NCBI RefSeq assembly: GCF_013386765.1
Contig: NZ_JACARE010000018.1
Coordinates: 190,440-254,439, forward strand
DNA from: Pseudomonas yamanorum
GTDB lineage: Bacteria > Pseudomonadota > Gammaproteobacteria > Pseudomonadales > Pseudomonadaceae
Direction: 5' to 3'
DNA: 64,000 bases
This document shows positions 18,778 to 26,956 of this stretch, one piece after another (position 1 is the first letter of the stretch; every line of letters starts with the position of its first letter). Under the pieces are notes generated by a model that was not told where the DNA came from, did not search any database, and worked only from the letters and a program-made list of their open reading frames with translations. The translations under genes were made by a program, and so were the position numbers.

Positions 18778-19049
18778 CGATTACCATTGATGCTCGTGCC
18801 CTTTTAATTGAGAGCATTGAGCAAGGGTTAGCGGATGGTTCGCTTGAGATAGGCGAAGCCGTGCGTCGCTTGCGAAACGAAGTCACCGGTCTTCACCAAA
18901 GCCAATTCGCCAAGATGTGCAAAATTTCAGTGCGCACCTTGGTACATATCGAACATGGCGAGGGCAATCAGACGCTCAAATCGTTGAATGCGGTATTCAG
19001 GCCGTTTGGGTTGAAGATGGGGGTGGTGAAGGTCCGTAGAAATATGTAG
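18774..19049 (+). CDS. HipB-like helix-turn-helix antitoxin
   Basis: The 91-residue protein carries an XRE-type helix-turn-helix (about 33-75; GLHQSQFAKMCKISVRTLVH, HGEGNQTLKSL) and a short C-terminal strand (FGLKMGVVKVR), the HipB layout. It should neutralise the upstream kinase and repress the pair from the four TGCA-N6-TGCA sites. Its ATG overlaps the toxin stop (ATGA) and is preceded by AGGAG and GGGGG, so translation is coupled to the toxin. Toxin-first order means the antitoxin depends on toxin translation, which is unusual for this family. Confidence 0.85.
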   Translation: MTITIDARALLIESIEQGLADGSLEIGEAVRRLRNEVTGLHQSQFAKMCKISVRTLVHIEHGEGNQTLKSLNAVFRPFGLKMGVVKVRRNM

Positions 19050-19096
19050 GAAAGGCGATGGCGGTGTGTCAGTCGACGCAGTCAGTGACTGAGCCA

Positions 19097-19128
19097 CCGC
19101 TATCGCAGGCAAGCCAGCTCCCACAGGT
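19097..19128. repeat. Single REP element
   Basis: One copy of the GCAGGCAAGCCAGCTCCCAC unit lies after the antitoxin gene. No matching inverted partner is visible nearby, unlike the paired REP copies elsewhere in the window. Confidence 0.7.
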
Positions 19129-19149
19129 GTTTGGTGGCGTTTTATAGAT

Positions 19150-19821
19150 TCAGGTTCGGCACTCTGCCAGTGTTTTCAATTGACCGGAGCCCGCCTGGTT
19201 TGCATCCGACAGCCACGCTTCAAACCCCGCCCCAATCGCTGGCCATTCCCCATCCAGGATCGAATACCACGCGGTATCCCGGTTCTGCCCCTTGACCACC
19301 ATGTGCTGGCGAAACACCCCTTCAAAGCTGAATCCCAACCGCTCGGCCGCGTATTTGGAGCGGGCATTGCCGTTGTTGCACTTCCATTCCAGGCGACGGT
19401 AACCCTGTTCGAACGAGTACTTGGCCAGCAGGTACACCGCCTCGGTGCTTTTTGGTGAACGTTGCATCGGCGCGCCGAAGGTGACGTGGCCGATTTCGAT
19501 GCGGCCCTGGGCCGGGACGATGGACATCAGGCTGAGGATGCCCTGTACGTCGCCGCTGGCTTTGTCGATCACGCTGAAGAAGTACGGGTCGCTGTTGGCT
19601 GCATGGTTGTTCAGCCAGGCATCGAAGGCGGCGCGCTCCAGAAACGGGCCGTATGGCAAATAGTCCCACAACTTCGGGTCGGCACCGGGGCCTTGCAGGG
19701 CTTGCCACAAACCATCGCCATGGCGGGCCGGGTCGAGTTTTTCGAGGCGGATGAAGCGCCCTTCGATAACGGTCGCGGTGGGCGCCGGAACACCTTTCCA
19801 ATCGGCCAATGATGTCGACAT
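19150..19821 (-). CDS. GNAT-family acetyltransferase, RimJ/RimL type
   Basis: The 223-residue protein begins its GNAT domain with the FIRLEKLDPARHG segment near residue 23. It shows IEIGHVTFGAPMQRSPKSTEAVY (acceptor strand and cofactor-binding region) near 109-131 and the RRLEWKCNNGNARSKYAAERLGF signature near 142-164. Relatives acetylate protein N termini or small molecules with acetyl-CoA; the substrate here is not evident. It is first downstream in a minus-strand cluster with a second GNAT gene (10 bases apart) and the PaiB-like gene, echoing PaiA/PaiB pairings of acetyltransferase and flavin protein. Confidence 0.8.
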   Translation of the reverse strand: MSTSLADWKGVPAPTATVIEGRFIRLEKLDPARHGDGLWQALQGPGADPKLWDYLPYGPFLERAAFDAWLNNHAANSDPYFFSVIDKASGDVQGILSLMSIVPAQGRIEIGHVTFGAPMQRSPKSTEAVYLLAKYSFEQGYRRLEWKCNNGNARSKYAAERLGFSFEGVFRQHMVVKGQNRDTAWYSILDGEWPAIGAGFEAWLSDANQAGSGQLKTLAECRT

Positions 19822-19831
19822 GCTGCTCTCC

Positions 19832-20278
19832 TTAAAGACCTTTGCGGAACTGGATAAAGCCGGGGCGTTCGGCGATGCGTTCGTACAGCTGGATGGCGGT
19901 GGCGTTGGTATCGTGGGTCAGCCAGTGAACCTTGCAGCAGCCGTCGGCCTTGGCGGTGGCGTAGACGAATTCGATCAGTTTGCGGCCGACGCCGGTGCCG
20001 CGTTGGGCCGGGTCGACCAGCAGGTCCTGCAAGTAGCAGGAGTTTTCAATGCTCCAGTTGGAACGATGGTAGATGAAGTTGACCATGCCCACGGCCTTGC
20101 CGTCCTGCCAGGCGAGCGCCGAATGGGTGGGCTCGCTGGCGTCGATCAGGCGTTGCCAGGTGTTCTGGCTGACGGCGTCCGGCAGCTCGGTGTTGTAGAA
20201 ACGCAGATAGGCCTGCCACAGGGGCAGCCATGCGGCGTGGTCGGCGGCGGTGACTGGGCGAATCTCGATCTGGCTCAT
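19832..20278 (-). CDS. GNAT-family N-acetyltransferase
   Basis: The 148-residue protein is a compact GNAT enzyme. It has IEIRPVTAADHAAWLPLW at the N terminus, motif A LVDPAQRGTGVGRKLI near 91-106 (the RxGxG acetyl-CoA loop) and the HDTNATAIQLYER motif near 121-133. An AGGAG stands six bases before its ATG, which overlaps the paiB-like stop by four bases, so translation is coupled. The combination acetyltransferase plus PaiB resembles the Bacillus paiAB operon, in which PaiA acetylates polyamines, and polyamine genes lie nearby; substrate is inference only. Confidence 0.83.
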   Translation of the reverse strand: MSQIEIRPVTAADHAAWLPLWQAYLRFYNTELPDAVSQNTWQRLIDASEPTHSALAWQDGKAVGMVNFIYHRSNWSIENSCYLQDLLVDPAQRGTGVGRKLIEFVYATAKADGCCKVHWLTHDTNATAIQLYERIAERPGFIQFRKGL

Positions 20279-20910
20279 GTTGGCTCCTTGGGAATAAAGC
20301 GGGCGAGGGTCTGGTCGCGCACGTCGGTGCTGGCGGCCAACCCTTCGCGAACGCCGGCGATATCCGCCGCGCTGCGGTTCTGGCTGAGTTTGCGTTTGCC
20401 TTCCAGGCGCTGGATCGGCAGGGCAAAGCCGACGATGGCCTTGAGCATGCCGTCGATGTAGTCGGCCGGCGCGTCGCTGACTTTCCACGGCTGGGTACGA
20501 TTGCCTTCGTGGCGGTCGGTGAGGGCGCTGACCAGCGCGAGCAGGCGCTCGGCATCGGTGAACACCTCGGCGCTGCCGTAGGCGTGTACCGCGATGTAGT
20601 TCCAGGTGGGCACGACTTTGCCATGCTCAGCCTTGGCCGGGTAAAACGCCGGGCTGATGTAGGCCTCGGCGCCAGCAAAAATCACCAGGGCTTCGCTGCC
20701 ATTCTGCAGGTCCTGCCACTGGCGGTTGGCTTTGGCCATGTGCCCGTACAGCGTGCCGTTGGGGCCTTCGTCGGGGTTGAGCAGCAGCGGCAAGTGGCTG
20801 GCTTGCAGGCCTTGCTCGCCAAAGGTGATCAGCTGCGCCAGGCGGGTGTGCTGGATCAGTTGCTGGATTTCGGGCAAGTCGTCGAGGGCAAAGGCGCGTG
20901 GTGTGTACAT
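20275..20910 (-). CDS. PaiB-like FMN-binding protein
   Basis: The 211-residue protein matches the PaiB family throughout: MYTPRAFALDDLPEIQQLI at the start, SHLPLLL near residue 43, the split-barrel flavin-binding core GHMAKANRQW and YISPAFYP, and PTWNYIAVHAYG near residue 102. PaiB proteins are annotated as negative transcriptional regulators but are structurally flavin-reductase-like. The chosen ATG gives the conserved N terminus; the frame is open further upstream. It is divergent from the MocR regulator gene with only 90 bases between, so that regulator is a candidate controller. Confidence 0.85.
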   Translation of the reverse strand: MYTPRAFALDDLPEIQQLIQHTRLAQLITFGEQGLQASHLPLLLNPDEGPNGTLYGHMAKANRQWQDLQNGSEALVIFAGAEAYISPAFYPAKAEHGKVVPTWNYIAVHAYGSAEVFTDAERLLALVSALTDRHEGNRTQPWKVSDAPADYIDGMLKAIVGFALPIQRLEGKRKLSQNRSAADIAGVREGLAASTDVRDQTLARFIPKEPT

Positions 20911-21000
20911 GAAGATTTTCCTTGGCGAATGCCTGCATCCTAGGCAGGCTATTGGTTCGTTGTAAGAGCCATCTAGCACCAATTTCATAGGTCCAATGTC

Positions 21001-22563
21001 ATGCCTCCGATTGAGCCACCGTTGTCGTTCAACCCCGCCGGAATTGAACTGGATCGCCGTCAAGGCCTGACGCGCCAGCTTTACCAGGCACTACGCCAAC
21101 GGGTGCTGGACGGGCGGCTGGTGAGCGGCACCCGGCTGCCCGCCAGCCGCGACCTGGCGGCGGCGTTGTCGATCTCCCGCAACAGTGTGGTGCGCGCCTA
21201 CGACCAGCTGTATGCAGAAGGTTTTATCGAAGGTCGGGTCGGGGATGGCACTTACGTCGCGCAGTTGCCGCAAACCCGGGCCGTCGACAAAAAATTATCC
21301 ACAAAAGTATCCACAGGGTTTTCCACAGTCTTATCCCCAGGGTTATCCACAAATTGGCTGGATTTACCTGTGGTTTCATCCAGCCAGGTTATCCACAGCC
21401 CCGCCTTGGGGCGAGTGGAAAGTAACCATTTGCCCCTCCCGCCAACGGGACCGCCACGGGCGTTTCGGGTGGGCGTGCCGGCCTTCGATCTGTTTCCCTT
21501 TGACGTGTGGGCCAAGCTGAATGCGGCTTTCTGGCGCAAGCCGGACCTGCAGCAACTGTGTTATGGCGACCCGGCAGGTGACGAGCGCTTGCGCGGCCTG
21601 ATCGCTGCGTACTTGCGCAGTTCCCGCGGCATGCAGTGCACGGCTGAGCAAATAGTGATCACCAGTGGCGCACAGCAGGCAATCAGCCTTTGTGCACAGC
21701 TGCTGGTGGCGCCGGGGGACAGCGTGGCGGTGGAAAACCCGGGGTACCGCGCCGCAGGCCATGCCTTCGCGATTGCCGGGGCGAAACTTCACGGGGTGGC
21801 TGTGGACGGCGAGGGCATCGATTGCACGGCGCTGCATGCCATCGACCAGTGTCGCCTGGCCTATGTCACGCCTTCTCACCAGTACCCGTTGGGCGTGGTG
21901 ATGAGCCTGGCGCGGCGCCTGGAACTGCTGGCCTGGGCCGAGCGCACCGGGGGCTGGATCATCGAGGACGATTACGACGGCGAGTACCGGTACAGCGGCG
22001 CACCGCTGGCGCCGTTGGCGGCGCTGGACCGCAGCGGGCGAGTGCTCTACGTCGGCACATTCGGCAAGGTGGCGTTTCCGGCATTGCGCCTGGGCTATCT
22101 GGTATTGCCCCAGAATTTGGTGCAGGCCTTCGCCCGGCGCCGGGCGGTGGATGTGCGCCATTCCGAGGTCAGTACCCAGGCGGTGATGGCCGAGTTCATG
22201 GCGGCCGGGCATTTCCAACGGCATGTGCGACGCATGCGCCGCGCCGCCTTGAGCCGTTTGAACACCTTGCTTGGCGAATGGCCCGAGGGCATCGACGGCA
22301 TTGGCAAACTGCCCAGTGTGGCGGCCGGCTTGCACCTGACGGTGCCGGTGGATGATCTGGCGCGGGAGCGGGTTCTGGTTGCCCAGGCCGCAGCGGTGGG
22401 TGTGGAAATCAACGGGCTGAGCAGCTATTGGTTGCCCGACTCCAGCCCCTTGCCCGACCGGCATGCCGGGCTGGTCCTGGGCTTCGCCGCCGTGCCTGAA
22501 GCGCAAATCAGCCTCGCGCTGAGCCGCTTGGGCCAGGCGTGGGCATCCGCGGTAGTGAGTTAG
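21001..22563 (+). CDS. MocR/GabR-type regulator with aminotransferase domain
   Basis: The 520-residue protein has a GntR-type winged helix (about 18-88; GTRLPASRDLAAALSISRNSV), a linker (about 92-155) and a fold-type I aminotransferase domain (about 160-515). The PLP-binding lysine is K356 in the TFGKVAFPALRLGY motif and the aspartate motif is DDYDGEY. MocR proteins use bound PLP-amine or PLP complexes as effector and usually regulate the adjacent divergent gene, here the paiB-like operon. The linker is odd: it contains five four-residue repeats (LSTK-VSTG-FSTV-LSPG-LSTN) encoded by 12-base DNA repeats that match DnaA boxes. Confidence 0.88.
   Translation: MPPIEPPLSFNPAGIELDRRQGLTRQLYQALRQRVLDGRLVSGTRLPASRDLAAALSISRNSVVRAYDQLYAEGFIEGRVGDGTYVAQLPQTRAVDKKLSTKVSTGFSTVLSPGLSTNWLDLPVVSSSQVIHSPALGRVESNHLPLPPTGPPRAFRVGVPAFDLFPFDVWAKLNAAFWRKPDLQQLCYGDPAGDERLRGLIAAYLRSSRGMQCTAEQIVITSGAQQAISLCAQLLVAPGDSVAVENPGYRAAGHAFAIAGAKLHGVAVDGEGIDCTALHAIDQCRLAYVTPSHQYPLGVVMSLARRLELLAWAERTGGWIIEDDYDGEYRYSGAPLAPLAALDRSGRVLYVGTFGKVAFPALRLGYLVLPQNLVQAFARRRAVDVRHSEVSTQAVMAEFMAAGHFQRHVRRMRRAALSRLNTLLGEWPEGIDGIGKLPSVAAGLHLTVPVDDLARERVLVAQAAAVGVEINGLSSYWLPDSSPLPDRHAGLVLGFAAVPEAQISLALSRLGQAWASAVVS
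21295..21397. repeat. Cluster of six DnaA-box-like sequences inside the MocR gene
   Basis: Nine-base elements occur at 21295 (TTATCCACA), 21307 (GTATCCACA), 21319 (TTTTCCACA), 21331 (TTATCCCCA), 21343 (TTATCCACA) and 21389 (TTATCCACA). Four of six match the DnaA-box consensus TTWTNCACA exactly and the other two differ by one base. The first five are spaced exactly 12 bases apart and read in frame as four-residue repeats; the sixth sits in another codon phase (coding VIHS). Whether DnaA binds here is inference. Confidence 0.7.
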
Positions 22564-22593
22564 CGGCACCCGCAGGTGCCGCCATTGCGCCGG

Positions 22594-23685
22594 TCAGGTG
22601 CCGGATTTGATCTTGGTCCAGGCCCGCGTGCGTGCGCGCTCGGCATCACGGCCCAGGGGTTTCAAAGTATACAGCGTGGCCATCGCCGCCTCGGTGGGGT
22701 ACAGGTTGGGGTTGTTGCGGATCGCCGGGTCCACCAGGCTGGTGGCGTCCTTGTTGGGGTTGGGGTAACCGACAAAGTCGCTGATCGGCGCGATCACGCC
22801 CGGTTGCAGCAGGTAGTTGATAAAGGTGTAAGCGTCTTCCGGATCTCTTGCTCCCTTGGGAATCGCGAGCATGTCGAACCAGATCGGCGCGCCTTCCTTG
22901 GGCAGGCGCATGTCCACGGTCACGCCGTTCTTCGCTTCTTTGGCACGGTTGGCGGCCTGGGAGAAACTGCCGGAATAACCGACGGCCACGCAGATGTCAC
23001 CGTTGGCAATATCAGCCATGTACTTGGACGAGTGAAAGTAGGTGATGTACGGGCGGATTTTCATCAGCAGCGCTTCGGCTTTGACATAGTCCGCCGGGTT
23101 GCTGCTGTTGGGGTCCAGGCCCAGGTGCTGCAAGGCCAGCGGCAGGATCTCCGACGGCGAATCCAGCAGCGCCACACCGCACTGCTTGAGCTTGCTGATG
23201 TTCTCTTCGTTGAAGATCAGGTCCCAGCTGTCCACTGGCGCATTTGCACCGAGCGCGGCCTTGACCTTGTCCGGGTTGAAGCCGATGAGGATGGTGCCGT
23301 ACATGTAGGGCACGGCGAATTTGTTGCCGGGGTCGTTGGCTTCGATCAGCTTCATGAGCTTGGGATCGAGGTGGTTCCAGTTGGGTAGTTTGCTGCGGTC
23401 CAGGGGTTGGAACACCGAGGCTTCGATCTGCTTGGCCAGGAACACGTTGGACGGCACCACCACGTCATAGCCGGAGTTGCCGGTCAGCAGCTTGGCTTCC
23501 AGGGCTTCGTTGGTGTCGAAGATGTCGTAGACCAGTTTGACCTTGGGGTTCTGGGCCTTGAAGTCTTCCAGGGCCTTGGGGGTGATGTAGTCGAACCAGT
23601 TGTAAACCCGCAGGGTGGTTTCTTCGGCGTGTGCCACACCGCTGAACACCGCGGCGCACAGGACCAGATGCTTGAGCATGTTCAT
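22594..23685 (-). CDS. Polyamine ABC transporter periplasmic binding protein
   Basis: The 363-residue protein has a signal peptide (about 1-20, cut after AHA) and the PotF/SpuD pattern: LRVYNWFDYITP near residue 26, YDVVVPSNVFLAKQI near 73, NKFAVPYMYGTILIGFN near 121, DICVAVGYSGSFSQAANR near 219. It should bind putrescine, spermidine or an acetylated derivative in the periplasm. The ATG overlaps the stop of the upstream deacetylase gene by four bases, so the two are one operon. No permease or ATPase genes accompany it, so it must share transport machinery encoded elsewhere. Confidence 0.88.
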   Translation of the reverse strand: MNMLKHLVLCAAVFSGVAHAEETTLRVYNWFDYITPKALEDFKAQNPKVKLVYDIFDTNEALEAKLLTGNSGYDVVVPSNVFLAKQIEASVFQPLDRSKLPNWNHLDPKLMKLIEANDPGNKFAVPYMYGTILIGFNPDKVKAALGANAPVDSWDLIFNEENISKLKQCGVALLDSPSEILPLALQHLGLDPNSSNPADYVKAEALLMKIRPYITYFHSSKYMADIANGDICVAVGYSGSFSQAANRAKEAKNGVTVDMRLPKEGAPIWFDMLAIPKGARDPEDAYTFINYLLQPGVIAPISDFVGYPNPNKDATSLVDPAIRNNPNLYPTEAAMATLYTLKPLGRDAERARTRAWTKIKSGT

Positions 23686-24716
23686 GATGCTGCCCCCTCA
23701 AACCCTTCAAGAACGTTGACGGCGTTGATGCCGATTTCTTCGACGGCGTAGCCGCCTTCCATCACAAACAGGGTCGGCTTGCCCAGTTGGGCGATGCGCG
23801 CGCCCATGGCCAGGTAGTCCGGGCTGTCGAGCTTGAACTGCGAGATCGGGTCGTCCTTGAACGTGTCGACACCCAGGGACACCACCACGATGTCGGCGCC
23901 ATAGCGCTGGATTTCCTCACAGGCCTGTTCCAGCGCCGCACTCCAGGTATCCCAGCCCGAACCGGCCGGCAGCGGATAGTTGAAGTTGAATCCTTCGCCC
24001 GGGCCTTCCCCCAGCTCATCGGCGTAACCCAGGAAGAACGGAAACTCCGCCTCCGGGTGGCCGTGGATCGAGGTGAACAGCACGTCGCTGCGTTCGTAGA
24101 AGATCGATTGGGTGCCGTTGCCGTGGTGGTAGTCCACGTCAAGAATCGCGACCTTTTTGTGGCCCTGGTCGAGAAACGCCTGGGCGGCGATGGCGGCGTT
24201 GTTGAGGTAGCAATAGCCGCCCATCAAGTCGCTGGCGGCGTGATGCCCGGGTGGGCGACACAGGGCGAAGGCACTGCGGGCGCCTTGCTGGATCGCTTGT
24301 TGGGCGGTCAGTGCAACCTGGGCTGCGCTGTAGGCGGCTTGCCAGGTGCCGGCGGTAATCGGCGCGCCGCCGTCGAAGCTGTAATAGCCAAGTTGGCCGT
24401 GCAGGCTGGTGGGAATCACCTTGCGCAAGGTGCGGGCGGGCCAGGTGTAGGGCAGCAAGTCGCCGTCCTGGTTAAATTCCGTCCAGCGTTGCCAGGCGCC
24501 CTTGAAGAAGTCCAGGTAGGCCGGGCTGTGGATACGTTGCAGCGGCGCCAGGCCGAAGTCCTGCGGCACATGCACCGGGCCCAGCTCGCGCTCCTTGACC
24601 CGTTGCAGCACATGGTCGGCGCGGGAGGGCATTTCAAAGCAGGGCATCAACTGCCCGTCCATCAACTCGCAGCGGCCGTGGTGCAGGTGGTGATCGTCTG
24701 AATAGATCGTCAGCAT
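23682..24716 (-). CDS. Acetylpolyamine amidohydrolase, histone-deacetylase family
   Basis: The 344-residue protein is a class II-like zinc deacetylase. It contains RPPGHHA (tandem catalytic histidines) near residue 150, VDYHHGNGTQ (zinc-binding Asp and His) near 194 and EGGYAVEEIG near 327. Length and motifs match the AphA/AphB acetylpolyamine amidohydrolases of Pseudomonas, which release acetate from acetylputrescine or acetylcadaverine. Coupling with a polyamine-binding protein gene supports that substrate over histone-like proteins. The upstream AraC-type gene lies on the same strand 133 bases away. Confidence 0.88.
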   Translation of the reverse strand: MLTIYSDDHHLHHGRCELMDGQLMPCFEMPSRADHVLQRVKERELGPVHVPQDFGLAPLQRIHSPAYLDFFKGAWQRWTEFNQDGDLLPYTWPARTLRKVIPTSLHGQLGYYSFDGGAPITAGTWQAAYSAAQVALTAQQAIQQGARSAFALCRPPGHHAASDLMGGYCYLNNAAIAAQAFLDQGHKKVAILDVDYHHGNGTQSIFYERSDVLFTSIHGHPEAEFPFFLGYADELGEGPGEGFNFNYPLPAGSGWDTWSAALEQACEEIQRYGADIVVVSLGVDTFKDDPISQFKLDSPDYLAMGARIAQLGKPTLFVMEGGYAVEEIGINAVNVLEGFEGAAS

Positions 24717-24849
24717 ATTGTTGTTCTCCGCAGGCTGTATCGGTGCATGCAGTCTTGCGGCGGGCAGGGTTTATGAGAACGGCAGGAGCGGCCAAAAGGG
24801 GATAAATACGGCCAATGTGTGTGACCGCAATTCGCCCCTCAATGGGGCG

Positions 24850-25842
24850 TCATGCGCGAAATTGGCTCGGCGCCACGCCGCTCCAGCGTACAAACGCGTG
24901 GCGGAAGCTGGCGGTCTCGCTGAAACCCAGCGCTTCGGCAATCCGGTAGATCGGCAGCTCGTCCTCCCCCAGCAACTGCTTGGCCCGCTCGAAGCGCAGC
25001 TCGTCGAGCAGTTCCTGGTAGCTGCAACCCTGTTCGTGCAGGTGCCGGCGCAGGGTGCGCGCCGAGCAGTTCATCTGTTGGGCCAACCCCTCAAGGCCGG
25101 GCGCGGCCTGCAATTGGCCAGCGAGCACTTGGCGGATCCGCCCCAGCCACGCCTGGCGGCCGGTGAACTCCAGGTTCTGCTTGCGGCAACGTTCGGCCAT
25201 GGCCTGGTGGGTAACGGCGTCCGCCAGTGGTAACGGCTGGTCGAGCCAGCGTCTGTCGAAGGCAAAGGCATTGGCCGTGGCTTGAAACTGCAACGGGCAG
25301 TCGAAGCGTTCGCGGTAGCGCGCCTGATAATCCGGCGCGTCGTATTCAAAGCGCGCACCGAGCAATGGCAGCGGATGGCCCAGCAAGTCGTCGCAGATGA
25401 CTTTCAGGGAGACCAGGCAGAACTCGACGTTGAAGGTTTCCAGCGCCGGGTTCTCCCGGTAATCGCCGGCGCTGAACCAGATGCGCTCGCCGTCTTCCAC
25501 CAGGCTCAGCTCGAAAAGTGTTCCCAACAGCGCCGGATAACGCAGGGCCAGGCGCAAAGCGTCACCGAAGGTGGCACTGGTAAGCAGGGCATAGCCGAGC
25601 ATGCCGTAGGACGAAACGTGCATGCGCCGGCCCAGTTCCAGGCCGATATCCCGCTGCAACGCCACGGCATTGGCGCACACCCGCATCTCCTGGTTGGTGG
25701 TGATGCGTGTGTCGGCGCGGCTCAAGTCTGCCGGGCAGATGCCGCTTCCGGCGAGCAGGGCATCGCCGGGCAAGCCTTGGTCCTTGAAGGTGCCGAGCAC
25801 CAGCGATACCGCGTTGAGGGTCGTGAGGTGGGAGTGCAGCAT
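24850..25842 (-). CDS. AraC-family transcriptional regulator
   Basis: The 330-residue protein has an N-terminal arabinose-binding-like domain (PF12625 type, about 20-205; SSYGMLGYALLTSATFGDALRLALRY) and a C-terminal pair of AraC helix-turn-helices (about 232-328; CSARTLRRHLHEQGCSYQELLDELR and IAEALGFSETASFRHAFVRWSG). This architecture is shared with OruR/ArgR-like regulators of amino-acid and polyamine catabolism in pseudomonads. It lies directly upstream of the deacetylase/binding-protein operon on the same strand, so it is the probable activator of that operon; the effector is unknown. Confidence 0.85.
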   Translation of the reverse strand: MLHSHLTTLNAVSLVLGTFKDQGLPGDALLAGSGICPADLSRADTRITTNQEMRVCANAVALQRDIGLELGRRMHVSSYGMLGYALLTSATFGDALRLALRYPALLGTLFELSLVEDGERIWFSAGDYRENPALETFNVEFCLVSLKVICDDLLGHPLPLLGARFEYDAPDYQARYRERFDCPLQFQATANAFAFDRRWLDQPLPLADAVTHQAMAERCRKQNLEFTGRQAWLGRIRQVLAGQLQAAPGLEGLAQQMNCSARTLRRHLHEQGCSYQELLDELRFERAKQLLGEDELPIYRIAEALGFSETASFRHAFVRWSGVAPSQFRA

Positions 25843-25892
25843 GGGAGCTTCCAGCCAGGGGATGGCTGGAAGAGGAGCAAGTTATATGCCGG

Positions 25893-26870
25893 TCAGCTCA
25901 ACTCGCCACACAGGTCGAGCTCCACCAGGCGGCGGATTTCGGTGCTGTCCAGCCCTGCGCCGAGCAGTGCGTTGAGTTTGCCGAACGCGGCTTCCCGGGT
26001 CATCCCGCCGCCGGACAACACGCCCACGCTGCGCAAGCGGCTGCCGGCTTCATACACATCCAGCTCCACGCCGCCTTCATGGCATTGGGTGATTGCCACC
26101 ACGACCACGCCGTTGTCCTGCGCCCGCTTGAGGCTGGCGAGGAATTCGGGGTTGTCGCTCGGCCCGGTGCCGCTGCCGAAGCATTCGAGCACCAGCGCCT
26201 GGATGCCGCTGTCGATCAGCGCATCTAACTGCGCGGCGGCAATGCCGGGCACCAAGGGCAACACGCCGACATTGGCCAGCGCCTTGGCCTGGCGGTAATG
26301 CAGCGCTGCCGGAAGCATTTCTGCCTGGGCCACGCCGCCGTTACGCTGCAACGCGGCAAACGGATGGCGACCAAAACTGCGGATTTTTGCGCAGCGGGTT
26401 GGGGCCATCAGCACGCCGTGGAAATACAACTGCACGCCCGGTACCAGGCCTTCGCCCAAGGCCACCAGCGCGCCGCTGACGTTTTCCCAGGCATCGCTGT
26501 CGGGCACGCCGGCCGGCAGCATCGAACCGGTAAACACCACCGGTACAGGCAGGCCCAGCAGTTGGAAACTCATGGCCGCCGCACTGTAGGCCAGGGTGTC
26601 GGTGCCGTGCAGGATCAGCACGGCGTCGCAGCCGGCATCCACCGCTTCGATCACCGCCACACGCAAGCGCTGCCAGTAGGCGGGCGTCATGTTGGCGCTG
26701 TCGATCAGCGGGGACATTTCCTGGAAGCGCCAGGCCGGCACGTCCAGTTGGGCGAGGGCTTCGCTCATGCGGGCTTCAAAACCCGAAGCCGGCGCCAGGC
26801 CGTTGGCGCTGGCCTGCATGCCGATGGTGCCACCGGTGTAGAGCACCATGATGTTAGTAGCTGGGGACAT
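25893..26870 (-). CDS. ansA: Type I L-asparaginase
   Basis: The 325-residue protein carries both asparaginase threonine motifs: LYTGGTIGMQ near residue 10 (first catalytic Thr) and ILHGTDTLAYSA near 85 (second Thr with Asp). It lacks a signal peptide, which fits a cytosolic type I enzyme rather than the periplasmic type II. It hydrolyses asparagine to aspartate and ammonia; aspartate ammonia-lyase is encoded nearby, so together they can take asparagine to fumarate. AGGAG stands before the ATG. The upstream symporter gene is separated by a terminator, so it has its own promoter. Confidence 0.87.
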   Translation of the reverse strand: MSPATNIMVLYTGGTIGMQASANGLAPASGFEARMSEALAQLDVPAWRFQEMSPLIDSANMTPAYWQRLRVAVIEAVDAGCDAVLILHGTDTLAYSAAAMSFQLLGLPVPVVFTGSMLPAGVPDSDAWENVSGALVALGEGLVPGVQLYFHGVLMAPTRCAKIRSFGRHPFAALQRNGGVAQAEMLPAALHYRQAKALANVGVLPLVPGIAAAQLDALIDSGIQALVLECFGSGTGPSDNPEFLASLKRAQDNGVVVVAITQCHEGGVELDVYEAGSRLRSVGVLSGGGMTREAAFGKLNALLGAGLDSTEIRRLVELDLCGELS

Positions 26871-26888
26871 CGAAGAATCTCCTGAACG

Positions 26889-26932
26889 AAAAACGCCGCC
26901 GGGCCCAGAGCATGCCCAAGGCCGGGCGGCGT
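26889..26932 (-). terminator. Terminator of the alanine symporter gene
   Basis: On the minus strand ACGCCGCC and GGCGGCGT arms, extended by GGCC pairs, enclose a loop of about 15 bases and run into TTTTT. It follows the symporter stop and precedes the asparaginase gene. Confidence 0.75.
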
Positions 26933-26956
26933 GTCATCTATCTAGGCTTGCGACGC

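Noticed and set aside
21295-21351. The 12-base ladder as a CRISPR or VNTR element
   Set aside because: Units are too short and lack unique spacers of CRISPR size; most match a DnaA box, so it was reported as that.
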